From Chromatiales bacterium (GTDB lineage: Bacteria; Pseudomonadota; Gammaproteobacteria; Steroidobacterales; GCA-2729495): 58,975 nt of DNA. The position numbers and the translations under genes are program-made. Below are positions 34,497 through 42,644 of the stretch, in pieces. Numbering within the stretch: the stretch's first letter is position 1; each line of letters begins with the position of its first letter. Below the pieces are notes generated by a model. It did no database searches. It saw nothing but the letters and a program-made list of their open reading frames with translations, and was not told the DNA's origin. Where the stretch lies: assembly GCA_002729495.1 (NCBI GenBank), contig PBYE01000088.1:1-58975 (forward strand), in the 5' to 3' direction.

Positions 34497-35309
34497 ATGG
34501 CAAATAAACTGGAAAACCAGACGATCTGGATCACGGGTGCATCATCAGGTGTCGGTGAGGGCATCGCAAAGGTATTTCACCGTGAAGGCGCTAACATCAT
34601 TATCTCGGCGCGACGCGAAGCGGAACTTGAACGTGTAAAGGCTGATTGTGATTCCGGGGCGGGCGGCGTGAAAGTCGTGCCATTCGATATCACGGACGCC
34701 CGACAGCGGGAGGCTGCTGCCGGGCAGGTGCTGGCGGACAACACACGGCTGGACGGACTGGTTAATAATGCCGGCATTGGTCAGCGGGCGCTTGTAAAAG
34801 ATACACATCTCGATGTCGACCGGCGCGTGATGGAAGTTGATTACTTTGCACCGATCGCGCTGACCAAGCTGGTATTGCCGCGGATGATGGAACAGAAGAG
34901 CGGCCAGCTGATCGTGACTTCATCGGTCGCGGGTAAACACGGCATGCCTTTCCACTCCGCTTACTGCGCGGCCAAGCATGCACTGCACGGCTATTTCGAC
35001 ACACTGCGAATTGAACTGCTCGAATACAACATCCAGGTCATGTTGCTGGTCATCGCCGGGATTCGCAGTAATGTTGCCGAGCATGCGTTACTGGGTGATG
35101 GCTCCGAGTACGGCCAGGATGACTGGGGTAGTGATGTGGGTATCAGCGCGGAGGAATGCGGTGAGCGTGTCGTCGAGGCCATGCTGGCCGGTGAATATGA
35201 ACCAGTCATCAGCATCGACCAGGCGCGGGAACCCATGGAGCTCAAGGACAAGGACCCGGAAGCGTTTATTCAGCGTATGGCGGGACTGATGAAATGGATG
35301 AAGGAGTAG
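34497..35309 (+). CDS. Short-chain dehydrogenase/reductase (DHRS7B-like)
   Basis: This 270-residue protein shows WITGASSGVGEGIAK for nucleotide binding, then IISARREAELERVK, GLVNNAGIGQ, the active serine in VTSSVAGKHG and the Y-X-X-X-K pair in YCAAKHALHGYFDTLR. This is the order of the DHRS7-type SDR1C group. The last residues form a helical tail ending in MKWMKE. It has no signal peptide, unlike the SDR at 35730-36560. The substrate is unknown. It follows the DMT transporter gene closely. Confidence 0.87.
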   Translation: MANKLENQTIWITGASSGVGEGIAKVFHREGANIIISARREAELERVKADCDSGAGGVKVVPFDITDARQREAAAGQVLADNTRLDGLVNNAGIGQRALVKDTHLDVDRRVMEVDYFAPIALTKLVLPRMMEQKSGQLIVTSSVAGKHGMPFHSAYCAAKHALHGYFDTLRIELLEYNIQVMLLVIAGIRSNVAEHALLGDGSEYGQDDWGSDVGISAEECGERVVEAMLAGEYEPVISIDQAREPMELKDKDPEAFIQRMAGLMKWMKE

Positions 35310-35424
35310 GGTTAATTCCCGAGTAGCCTGCTGCCGCGTGTCGAGTGGTCGCCTGCCTGATCCACGCTTACCGGGCTCGGGCATCGTTGCATGCATTCCG
35401 CCACCGGTGTTTTTCGTCAGCTCC

Positions 35425-35540
35425 TAACGAAAATAGGCCCCTGAAAGGGGCCTATCCGAAGCCAGAACTGGAAGATGCGCCCACACCTAGCTCGCAGCGA
35501 GACTTTTATTGTTGCGGGCGCACTGAAAAACTGAGCATCC
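35425..35540 (-). ncRNA. Candidate small RNA with an intrinsic terminator
   Basis: The 420-base gap after the SDR gene (35310-35729) contains no protein gene but has strong local structure. On the minus strand, TATAGT at 35546-35541 could be a -10 box, although no convincing -35 box is present. Downstream comes a stem formed by TGCGCCC and GGGCGCA (35522-35516 with 35482-35476), enclosing a short CTCGCTGCGAG hairpin. A terminator hairpin ends it. This would give a transcript of about 110 bases. It does not resemble 6S RNA, SRP RNA or tmRNA as I know them. The rest of the gap, about 35310-35420 and 35570-35729, shows nothing I can name. Confidence 0.35.
35429..35455 (-). terminator. Rho-independent terminator hairpin
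   Basis: A perfect 10-base-pair stem, ATAGGCCCCT and AGGGGCCTAT (35433-35455), has a 3-base loop. On the minus strand it is followed by TTTTCG, a short U-run. The stem is symmetrical, so it could also stop plus-strand transcription from the SDR gene. Confidence 0.65.
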
Positions 35541-35729
35541 ACTATAACGAGGCCCGTCAAGGGCTTCGTTGATGCAAGTCTCAAAATCCGGGTGTGGTGT
35601 TATGTAGAAACGAGCAGCACTGTATCGAGTACCCGGTTCTTCTCGGCGGCGCGCGCAGGGCAAGGAATAGCCATCGCTGCATCACCCTGCAATTTGCGTA
35701 ACGCCTTTATGTCGAGTCGCCATGGGTAG

Positions 35730-36560
35730 CTACCACGGCATGGATTCGCCCTCGTAACTGATGAACCGGCCGTTATCTTCGAGCGTAAGTCCATCCATCA
35801 CGTTCAGCATCTGGGATACGCTGTCTTCTGTTTTCAGAGCACCGGGAAATTTTGCCAGTTGTTCATTCGTACCCACCAGGCCGGGATGGAGCATGACTGT
35901 CATTACGCCGCGTTTCTTGGTTTCGAATGCGAGGGTGTGAAAGTACATGTTGAGTGCCGCCTTGCTGGCCTTGTAGTGATACAGAATCGGCAATTGTGAG
36001 CCGGCTATAAATGAACCCGAGTCGCTCGACATCACGATGACCTGCTTCATATTCGAAGCCTTGACGTTCTCCATCAGCGCCTGGGTTACTTTCATCGGCC
36101 CGATCGCGTTGACCTGGAAAAAGCTGCCTGCGAGCTCCCAGTCCAGGTGGGCCAGCTGACTCATGGCAGTTTTCGGAGCAGGCCCCCGGGCGGCATTCAG
36201 CAACAGGATATCGATAGGGTGTTCAAGATATTTTGCGGCCAGCGCCGCAATATCTTCATCGCTCGTGACGTCAAGTTTTTCAATGACGATATCGGCATCA
36301 TCGGCAGCAAGCCCCGCGAGTGCCGTCGCGCCGTCCGGATTACGGGTTGTGGCAATAATCTGCCAGTCGCGCGCCGAAAGCTGGCGCACAAACTCAAAGC
36401 CGATACCGCGGTTTGAACCTGTAATCAATACAGTTGGCTTGTATGTGGGGCTGGTGATCGACGGTTCGGCGGCGATGCCGGCAGTGTTCAGCAGCGCAAA
36501 CAGGGCTATCGCAGCAATCCTGTGAATACTCATTGTGCGATCCGATGCTGAAAGGGACAT
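35730..36560 (-). CDS. Exported short-chain dehydrogenase/reductase
   Basis: This 276-residue protein starts at ATG 36560, preceded by GGAG at 6 bases; longer (36614) or shorter (36533) starts are possible. A signal peptide (IHRIAAIALFALLNTAGIAAEPS) is followed by a complete SDR fold: VLITGSNRGIGFEFVRQL, LLLNAARGPAP, the active serine in IVMSSDSGSF and the Y-X-X-X-K pair in YHYKASKAALNMYF. SDRs need NAD(P)H and normally stay in the cytoplasm, so the signal peptide is odd. It may instead be a membrane anchor with the enzyme facing the cytoplasm. It resembles the exported SDR at 44408-45193 in its N-terminal layout. It is divergent from the deleted symporter gene. Confidence 0.82.
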   Translation of the reverse strand: MSLSASDRTMSIHRIAAIALFALLNTAGIAAEPSITSPTYKPTVLITGSNRGIGFEFVRQLSARDWQIIATTRNPDGATALAGLAADDADIVIEKLDVTSDEDIAALAAKYLEHPIDILLLNAARGPAPKTAMSQLAHLDWELAGSFFQVNAIGPMKVTQALMENVKASNMKQVIVMSSDSGSFIAGSQLPILYHYKASKAALNMYFHTLAFETKKRGVMTVMLHPGLVGTNEQLAKFPGALKTEDSVSQMLNVMDGLTLEDNGRFISYEGESMPW

Positions 36561-36626
36561 TCTAGCTCCGTCCGGCAACCATGAACCATCACGGGATTGC
36601 TTAATCGCCGGCAAAACCGGATAGTG

Positions 36627-37148
36627 ATGCCCACCGTGGTCAAGAAACTGACTAAAAACCTGACTTTCTGGGTCCTGATTGCAGGCGTACTCGGTTATTT
36701 TTCAGCTCTTCTGTTCGGCGATCCGGAATGGACCGTCGACACCTCTCCGCCGGCATTTTATGAATTCATACTGCTGTTGAAAACGGTATTCCTGGCACTT
36801 TTGAAGATGCTGGTTGCGCCGATTATATTCTTTTCACTGATTGGCGGCTTACTGAATATCGGTGATGCAAGTCGGCTTAAGAATCTCGGTATCGACCTCG
36901 GGACAACAGGGATAGTCACGGTATTTTTTATGGCCATGGTATCGTCCATAGGTGCACCAGGTATGCCGTCGGGCTCGATGGCCGGGATGCAGATGGTGCT
37001 GCTCGGAGCGGGAATCCCGCTGGAGGCAATCGGTATTCTTCTGGTGGTCGAGCGTCCACTCGATACGATTCGCACGGCAGTGAATGTTGAAGGTGATTTG
37101 ATAGGCGCGCTGGTCACACAGCGGTTTTTCAGCAAAACGGCTGCCTGA
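36627..37148 (+). pseudogene. Dicarboxylate/amino-acid:cation symporter with an internal deletion
   Basis: This frame of 173 codons joins two ends of a DAACS (GltP/DctA) protein. Residues 1 to about 95 match the first helices (FWVLIAGVLGYFSALLFGD and LLKMLVAPIIFFSLIGGLLN). The rest matches the C-terminal HP2 and last helix (SSIGAPGMPSGSMAGMQMVLLGAGIP, then LLVVERPLDTIRTAVNVEGD). The middle, about 240 residues with helices 4 to 7 and HP1, is missing, with the join near the segment GTTGIVTVFFMAM. The frame is kept, so it is an in-frame deletion and not a frameshift. Without the missing helices it cannot transport. Whether the short product has another use is unknown. Confidence 0.75.
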
Positions 37149-37192
37149 ATGTTACAACAAATACATCAGAATTCAGAGCGGAGGAGCAAATC

Positions 37193-37954
37193 ATGATACG
37201 CCTGGTTCAAGTTTTTATTGCTATTTCACCGATTCTTCTAAGTGCAACAAATTTATCGATTGCAGATGAGCCTGCTATCGCCACTGCCATCGCAAACGAG
37301 TCCCGTACGGACGAACACCATGAGCGTGATGCACGCAGCAAGCCGGCCGAAATTCTGGCCATGTTCGATCTACAAACGGGTGATGATGTGATTGACCTCA
37401 TGGGCGGCGGCGGATACTACTCTGAGTTGATGGTCGGAGTAGTCGGCGACGAAGGCTCGGTTATCCTCCATAACAACATGCCGTACGCGCGCTTTGTCGA
37501 GAAACAACTCAAGGAGCGTTACGGCAACAACCAGTTCCCGGGTATTACCGTCATAAAGAGTGAAGTCGACGACCTCGGGCTTGCAGAAAACAGCCTCGAT
37601 GCGGCGCTGATGGTGATGTGTTACCACGATCTTTACTATCACAACCCCGAGCGCGGCTGGCAGAACACCGATGTGGGCCTGTTTTTCAGCCAGGTCCGCG
37701 GTGCGCTGAAACCGGGCGGCAAGCTGCTGGTCATTGACCATGCGGCGGCTGCGGGGACCGGAAAGGAATCGGCGCAGACCGTGCATCGAATCGATGAAGA
37801 ATTCGCACGCAAGGATATCGCGAGCTACGGATTTGAACTTGTAGCTAGCAGCGATGCGCTGCACAACCCGGATGATGACTACAGCAAGATGGTCTTCGAC
37901 AAGACGGTGCGCGGCAAGACCGACCGGTTTGCGTTGCTGTTTCGAAAGGACTGA
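37193..37954 (+). CDS. Exported SAM-dependent methyltransferase-like protein
   Basis: This 253-residue protein starts at ATG 37193, with GGAGGAG upstream. A signal peptide (VQVFIAISPILLSATNLSIA) precedes the class I methyltransferase fold: VIDLMGGGGYYSELM in place of the usual glycine-rich motif I, LDAALMVMCYHDLYYHN, and GALKPGGKLLVIDHAAAAG. It belongs to the COG4798-type predicted methyltransferases, many of which carry signal peptides. SAM is not known to be present in the periplasm, so the substrate and methyl donor are a puzzle. It converges on greB, with 6 bases between. Confidence 0.78.
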   Translation: MIRLVQVFIAISPILLSATNLSIADEPAIATAIANESRTDEHHERDARSKPAEILAMFDLQTGDDVIDLMGGGGYYSELMVGVVGDEGSVILHNNMPYARFVEKQLKERYGNNQFPGITVIKSEVDDLGLAENSLDAALMVMCYHDLYYHNPERGWQNTDVGLFFSQVRGALKPGGKLLVIDHAAAAGTGKESAQTVHRIDEEFARKDIASYGFELVASSDALHNPDDDYSKMVFDKTVRGKTDRFALLFRKD

Positions 37955-37960
37955 CGACGC

Positions 37961-38464
37961 TTAGTCCGAGCCCACGTAGCGTATGCCCGTGACCAGGTAG
38001 TCGGTGCGCTGATCCGCGACCATAACGCTGACCTCGTCGTCGGTTTCTTTCTTTAACAATACCTTGGCTAGTGGTGAGTCGATACTGATCCAGCCTTTCC
38101 CTGCGTCTGTTTCGTCCGGGCCAACAATCCGGTATTCGATCAAAGTGCGGTCAGCGATATTTTCGAGGCCGACCCAGGCGCCGAAGAATACTTTGCCCGT
38201 GTCCGGCGTATCACGCACCACGTTGAGCTTTGGCAGGCGTTTTTGCAGGTAGCGAATCCGGTAATCAATGCTGCCCAGTTCTTTCTTGCGGTAGATGTAC
38301 TCCGCATTTTCTGACCGGTCACCTTCCGCGGCCGCGGCAGCCAGCGCTTTGACGACATCGCGCCGGCGCAGCCAGAGTTCTTTCAGTTCTTCCTGCAGGG
38401 TCTTGTACCCTTCCGGTGTCACGTAAGGGGATGATTTCGGCGGTGGCGGTTTCCAGCGTCCCAT
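37961..38464 (-). CDS. greB: Transcription elongation factor GreB
   Basis: This 167-residue protein has the N-terminal coiled coil (YVTPEGYKTLQEELKELW, then AAAAEGDRSENAEYIYRKKELGSIDYRIRYL) with the acidic tip DRSENAEY. The C-terminal FKBP-like domain has VFFGAWVGLEN, then GWISIDSPLAKVLLKKE. The SIDSPLAKVLL segment and the length of about 160 are GreB rather than GreA features. It rescues backtracked RNA polymerase by stimulating cleavage of the transcript. It is divergent from the CPBP-like gene with 34 bases between starts, so their promoters overlap. Confidence 0.92.
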   Translation of the reverse strand: MGRWKPPPPKSSPYVTPEGYKTLQEELKELWLRRRDVVKALAAAAAEGDRSENAEYIYRKKELGSIDYRIRYLQKRLPKLNVVRDTPDTGKVFFGAWVGLENIADRTLIEYRIVGPDETDAGKGWISIDSPLAKVLLKKETDDEVSVMVADQRTDYLVTGIRYVGSD

Positions 38465-38498
38465 TTGAGCTAAAGTTATGGCCTGCTATGGTGTGTGT

Positions 38499-39119
38499 AT
38501 GATTAAAGATATCAAAGCGCTGTACCTGCCGCTCGGGACCTTCGTCGCGAGCATGCTGGTTTGGTATATCTGCTCGGTTGAACTGGGCTGGGGTGAGGCC
38601 GAGGCCGAACACGACCCGGCGTCCATCTGGTCGTATTTTCGCAGGGCCTGGATAATTGCGCTGGCAATTGGGCTACCGCTTTTAAGCAGGCAGGGCGGCT
38701 TTAAGACTTATGGCTGGCGCGTAACTTTACCCTGGCTGCTGGTTGCACTTGTGATCGGGCTTGTCCAGGGCATGACTAACCGTGGCGGTTTCGAGATGAG
38801 CGTGATTGCCGTGCTCGGTTCTGCATACCACAGTTTCGCGATCGAGATCTATTTTCGGGCCTACATGATCCAGGCCTTTGCGCGGGCTTTTAACGGATTC
38901 TGGCCTCCGATCCTGTTGTCATCACTGATGTACGGCCTGTTTTACCTGAGCGTTTATCCCGCCATGCAGGAAAACCCGTTCGTATTCTATGTGCCGTTTT
39001 TTACCGTGCTCGGGATAGTATTCGGTTTTATTTACGCCAAGTCGAAGAGCTTTCTCATAACATGGTGGTGTCACTGGGCCGCCGTGTTACCGGTCATTCC
39101 GGCGCTGCTGGGCGACTGA
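38499..39119 (+). CDS. CPBP-like intramembrane protease, degenerate
   Basis: This protein is 206 residues from ATG 38499, or 213 from ATG 38478. It has six or seven hydrophobic segments. The pattern AIEIYFRAYMIQAF resembles the EEXXXR motif of CPBP (Rce1-like) proteases, but the first glutamate is isoleucine-flanked and only one glutamate is present. The second motif region reads YGLFYLSVYP, which lacks the expected histidine, and the third, WWCHWAAV, keeps a histidine. Loss of conserved residues suggests reduced or lost protease activity. It abuts the convergent UbiD gene at 39120. Confidence 0.6.
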   Translation: MIKDIKALYLPLGTFVASMLVWYICSVELGWGEAEAEHDPASIWSYFRRAWIIALAIGLPLLSRQGGFKTYGWRVTLPWLLVALVIGLVQGMTNRGGFEMSVIAVLGSAYHSFAIEIYFRAYMIQAFARAFNGFWPPILLSSLMYGLFYLSVYPAMQENPFVFYVPFFTVLGIVFGFIYAKSKSFLITWWCHWAAVLPVIPALLGD

Positions 39120-40760
39120 TTACTTGTTGAGCTTATCCGGCCACTTCGCGAGCACCTTTGCTATTGCATCCGGCGCCGCTTCTTCAAACACGGTTCGGTT
39201 AAGTCGTTGGTAGATTTTTGGCCCGCCTTCCTCCGGCCACTGACGGGTCGCATCGATAATGATTTTGCTCGTGGTCTTGCGGTCCGGTGATGCCGGGTCG
39301 AGTGGGAAGGCCCGCCGATTCTCGATAATTTCACTCGCAAGTGCGGGCTGCCAGCGTGAACCGATCGCAAATCGCACGGCCGACGAATCGAGCACATCGA
39401 CGTCGTCATCCACGACAATTACGACGCGGGCCAGCGGGTTAAACATGGCCGTAGGCCGGGCGACTTCGAGGCCCTGTCCCGGCGCGTCTTTCTTGATACT
39501 TATATAAACGAGTCCCTGCGAATCGTGGGGTGATTCGTAATCCACCACCTGTGGAAAGGATTTGCGCAGGTTATAGATATTCTCTGCACGCTGCAGCGAG
39601 GTGATGTATTCCCGTACAACCCCTGTAAAGCTGTTCATTACCCAGGGATCTTTTCTGTGCGTCACTGTTTGCGCGGTCATGACATAATTTTCTTCTTTCT
39701 TGTGCCCCAGGTAACCATACATTTCGTGGTAGGGACCTTCTTCTTCGAGGTTGACGATATCCACGGTCCCCTCGATCACTATCTCTGCGTTGGCAGGAAC
39801 CAGGAAATGACCGCTCTCGGTGCGCACCACGTCGACAGCTTTGCCGCGCAGCCCACCCGCAACGCTCAGTTCGTCGATTGGACCGCGGTTGCGGATGCGT
39901 GACGGTATGCGCGAACTGGATACCACCCATGTTAAGGGATCCTGGCCGATGACCAGCGTGATAGGCATGGACGTCTCGCCGCGCTTGCGGGCAGCATCCA
40001 CCATCTTGATGCCCGTCTGGCCGCCCTCGAAGTTGATCATGATTTTGCGGGGGCCCTTAATCTGGCAGCGGTAGGTGCCGAAATTAACGCCCAGATCAGG
40101 ATCCCTGGTAAATACGGACGCCGTGTTGATATAGGGTCCGGCATCACCAGGGTTACCGCGCAGGAACGGGAATGCGAGCACGTCTATCTCATCCCCTTCA
40201 AGTCGTACCTGCTTGATAACTGCCTCCTCTGCAGGAATCTCGTGTGGCTCTATTTCTGCCCAGACACCCTGCCTTTCCTCAAGCATGGCTAGCGTGCGCC
40301 GGGTAACGTTCTGATAAGTTGCCTTGAGGTTTTCCGGGTCTACTTCGCCACCGAGCAGTAAGGGTTCCGATAGCAGGTTTCCCTGCAGGTTGGCGACAAC
40401 CGGGCCGGGATAGGTCCGGCCATTCGCTGTAAGGTTTGTAAACATGACCGCCGGGGCCTCACGCAAACCGAACTCATCAATGAGTCGGTACATTATTGCG
40501 GTGCCTTCGTAGTTGTCCTGGTTAATGCCGTCAAAGCGCTGCAACAGTCCGCGCTGCTCGAGGGCAGTGACGTAGTCACGGATGGAGTCGAACGGGGGCT
40601 CAAGTAGTTTGGCTGCCGGACCGGCAACTGTATTTTCCTGTGTGCTTGCGGGGTCGGCACATGCAGCCAGAGGAACCGCAGCGAGCGCAGCGCCCGAATT
40701 GATCAGTAGCCTTCTTGTAACCTGCAGATCGTTCAGCAGGTCGGACTTCTCTGATGTCAT
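39120..40760 (-). CDS. Tat-exported UbiD-family decarboxylase lipoprotein
   Basis: This 546-residue protein starts with TRRLLINSGAALAAVPLAAC: twin arginines at 16-17 and a lipobox ending at Cys34. That is a Tat lipoprotein signal. The rest is UbiD: PGPVVANLQGN, GVNFGTYRCQIKGP, PIDELSVAGGLRGKAVDVVRTE, EIVIEGTVDI, EGPYHEMYGYLG, PWVMNSFTG. The core matches the prenylated-FMN site, including the glutamate of the DE-X-X-X-AG-X-LRG segment and the second in EG. UbiD enzymes decarboxylate aromatic or unsaturated acids in the cytoplasm. Tat would export a folded protein with its prFMN already bound. No ubiX gene is seen nearby. A related group lacking activity is possible. Confidence 0.85.
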   Translation of the reverse strand: MTSEKSDLLNDLQVTRRLLINSGAALAAVPLAACADPASTQENTVAGPAAKLLEPPFDSIRDYVTALEQRGLLQRFDGINQDNYEGTAIMYRLIDEFGLREAPAVMFTNLTANGRTYPGPVVANLQGNLLSEPLLLGGEVDPENLKATYQNVTRRTLAMLEERQGVWAEIEPHEIPAEEAVIKQVRLEGDEIDVLAFPFLRGNPGDAGPYINTASVFTRDPDLGVNFGTYRCQIKGPRKIMINFEGGQTGIKMVDAARKRGETSMPITLVIGQDPLTWVVSSSRIPSRIRNRGPIDELSVAGGLRGKAVDVVRTESGHFLVPANAEIVIEGTVDIVNLEEEGPYHEMYGYLGHKKEENYVMTAQTVTHRKDPWVMNSFTGVVREYITSLQRAENIYNLRKSFPQVVDYESPHDSQGLVYISIKKDAPGQGLEVARPTAMFNPLARVVIVVDDDVDVLDSSAVRFAIGSRWQPALASEIIENRRAFPLDPASPDRKTTSKIIIDATRQWPEEGGPKIYQRLNRTVFEEAAPDAIAKVLAKWPDKLNK

Positions 40761-40950
40761 GGCAGCATCTCCCCGATATAGCGCCTGATAGCATCATTTG
40801 CCATTAGTTTTCCCGGAGCATGATTTTTTTGCTCTCCGTGCGCAGTGCGGTTCGACGAATTGCGTGGCTTCGGGCAAGATAGGAAATGCCTTCGAAAGGT
40901 GGCCGCCAGCCAGGCGAAACAAAAACAATACGAGACCAGGAAGGAAACAT

Positions 40951-41559
40951 ATGGAAACCAGGGACGCGATCCGCGCTCGCAGGGCGATCAAGCATTTTGA
41001 TCCCAACCACGAAATGACCGACGAAGAAAAGCGGGAAATTATTTCCCACGCAATGCTGGCACCAACAGCATTTAACATTCAGCACTGGCGTTTTGTTGTC
41101 GTGGAAGACAAGGAATTGCGTAAGCAAATTCGGGCTGTTGCCTGGGACCAGGCGCAGGTAACCGATGCGTCCATGTTTATCGTGTTGTGCGCGGACTTTA
41201 AAGCGTGGGAGAAGAATCCTGGTCGTTACTGGGACGATGCACCACCCGTAATCCGTGAGTTTATGCTGCCGGAAATCGAGAAGTACTACCTCGGGAAACC
41301 CCAGGTTGAGCGCGACGAAGCGTTCCGTTCCTGCGGAATAGTTGCACAGACTTTGATGCTGACGGCCCAGTCGATGGGCTACAGTTCATGCCCGATGGAC
41401 GGTTTTGATTTTGGCGCAGTCGGCAAGTTAATAAATTTGCCCGACGATCACCTGATTACCATGTTCGTCGCCATAGGCAAAGGAGTGCGGGACGCATGGC
41501 CACGACCGGGGCCACTGCCAATGAACGAAGTTGTAATTCCGAACCGCTTCGGCGCGTAA
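40951..41559 (+). CDS. Nitroreductase family protein
   Basis: This 202-residue protein starts at ATG 40951, with AAGGA upstream; the open frame before it is a shadow. It has the flavin-binding pattern IRARRAIKHFDPNHEM, APTAFNIQHWRFVVVED, the SCGIVAQTLMLTAQSMGYSSCPMDGF stretch and a closing IGKGVRDAWPRPG. It binds FMN and reduces nitro-aromatics, quinones or other electron acceptors with NAD(P)H. The next gene, NmrA-like, begins 19 bases later and is likely in the same transcript. Confidence 0.9.
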   Translation: METRDAIRARRAIKHFDPNHEMTDEEKREIISHAMLAPTAFNIQHWRFVVVEDKELRKQIRAVAWDQAQVTDASMFIVLCADFKAWEKNPGRYWDDAPPVIREFMLPEIEKYYLGKPQVERDEAFRSCGIVAQTLMLTAQSMGYSSCPMDGFDFGAVGKLINLPDDHLITMFVAIGKGVRDAWPRPGPLPMNEVVIPNRFGA

Positions 41560-41578
41560 CCAAAAGGAAGCTCAACCA

Positions 41579-42496
41579 ATGTTGCACCGATTTTTTCTTT
41601 GCCTGCTGATCGCCTTGTTCATGGTGGCCTGCTCGACCACCGATACGACGGAACCCGAAACTGTACTCGTGGGTGGTGCAACCGGGCGGCAGGGCAATGC
41701 CGTGGTGGATGAGTTGTTGTCACGGGGTTACAGGGTTCGTGGCCTGACGCGTAAACCCGGGGGCAGGAAGGCCCTGGCGCTGGCAGCCAAGGGGGTGGAG
41801 GTCATGCAGGGAGATTATGCCGATAGCTTTTCCCTGCGGGTGGCCATGGCAGGAGTCGACAAGGTATTTTTCTATAGCGGGTTCTCGCGGAACGAGGTCG
41901 CGGAGGGAAAGAATGTCATCGCGGCGGCGAAAGAGGCAGGGATCGACCACCTTGTCTATTCATCGGGCGCCGCTGCTGAACCAGGCCACGGTCTTGTGGG
42001 CGCGGCCAAGATGCTGGTCGAAATCGCCATCGTGGAGAGCGGCGTTCCCTACACGGTATTCCGGCCTGTTGCGTTTATGGAGAATTTTCGTGGGCAACAG
42101 GCGCGCACTGCCAAGAACGGTATCAGCGACTCACGCAGCCCCGAGCGCCTGCTGCATTTCATATCTATCCCGGATATCGGTTTCCTGGTAGCCGAAGCAT
42201 TTGACTACCCTGCGGAGTGGAAGGGTGTTGCTGTCAACATCGCCAGCGATGTAATGACGGTCCGCGAGTACGTGGATACCTACAGCAAAGTCATGGGCCG
42301 CGAAGTCCCTTACAATCGTCAGCCGCTCGAGGAATACCTGGCTGGCATGCCAAAACCCTTGCAACCGCTGTTTCGCTGGTACGACCAGGCCGGTTACGAA
42401 GCGGATGTCGAGGGCCTGCGCCGGCGCTACCCCAACTTAATAACTTTTGAGCAATACCTGCGTGATACAGGCTGGGAGAACTGGCAGCCTGAATAG
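41579..42496 (+). CDS. NmrA-like NAD(P)-binding lipoprotein
   Basis: This 305-residue protein has a lipoprotein signal (ALFMVACS), then VLVGGATGRQGNAVVDELLSRGYRVRGLTR, the N-terminal NAD(P)-binding segment of NmrA/HSCARG-type proteins. It continues with VFFYSGFSRNEVAEGKN, DHLVYSSGAAAE, PYTVFRPVAFMENF and a C-terminal variable region. Family members act as redox sensors or as reductases with NADPH specificity. A lipoprotein version is unusual. It follows the nitroreductase gene, suggesting shared redox chemistry. Confidence 0.8.
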   Translation: MLHRFFLCLLIALFMVACSTTDTTEPETVLVGGATGRQGNAVVDELLSRGYRVRGLTRKPGGRKALALAAKGVEVMQGDYADSFSLRVAMAGVDKVFFYSGFSRNEVAEGKNVIAAAKEAGIDHLVYSSGAAAEPGHGLVGAAKMLVEIAIVESGVPYTVFRPVAFMENFRGQQARTAKNGISDSRSPERLLHFISIPDIGFLVAEAFDYPAEWKGVAVNIASDVMTVREYVDTYSKVMGREVPYNRQPLEEYLAGMPKPLQPLFRWYDQAGYEADVEGLRRRYPNLITFEQYLRDTGWENWQPE

Positions 42497-42644
42497 GCTG
42501 AAAGCCTTGCGCGGCAGGGGCTTCAAGTTCTTTGACATACCTCGGAAATAGCGCAAAAAGAGGGCCCGGGGTATACACCTTTAGCTTACTTTAAGGTTTA
42601 TATTAGCCCCAACCATAATGTCGACATAAAAGGGCATGTCTTCC

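Noticed and set aside
40798-40950. Upstream extension of the nitroreductase frame
   Set aside because: The ATG at 40951 has an AAGGA site and begins exactly at the family N-terminus.
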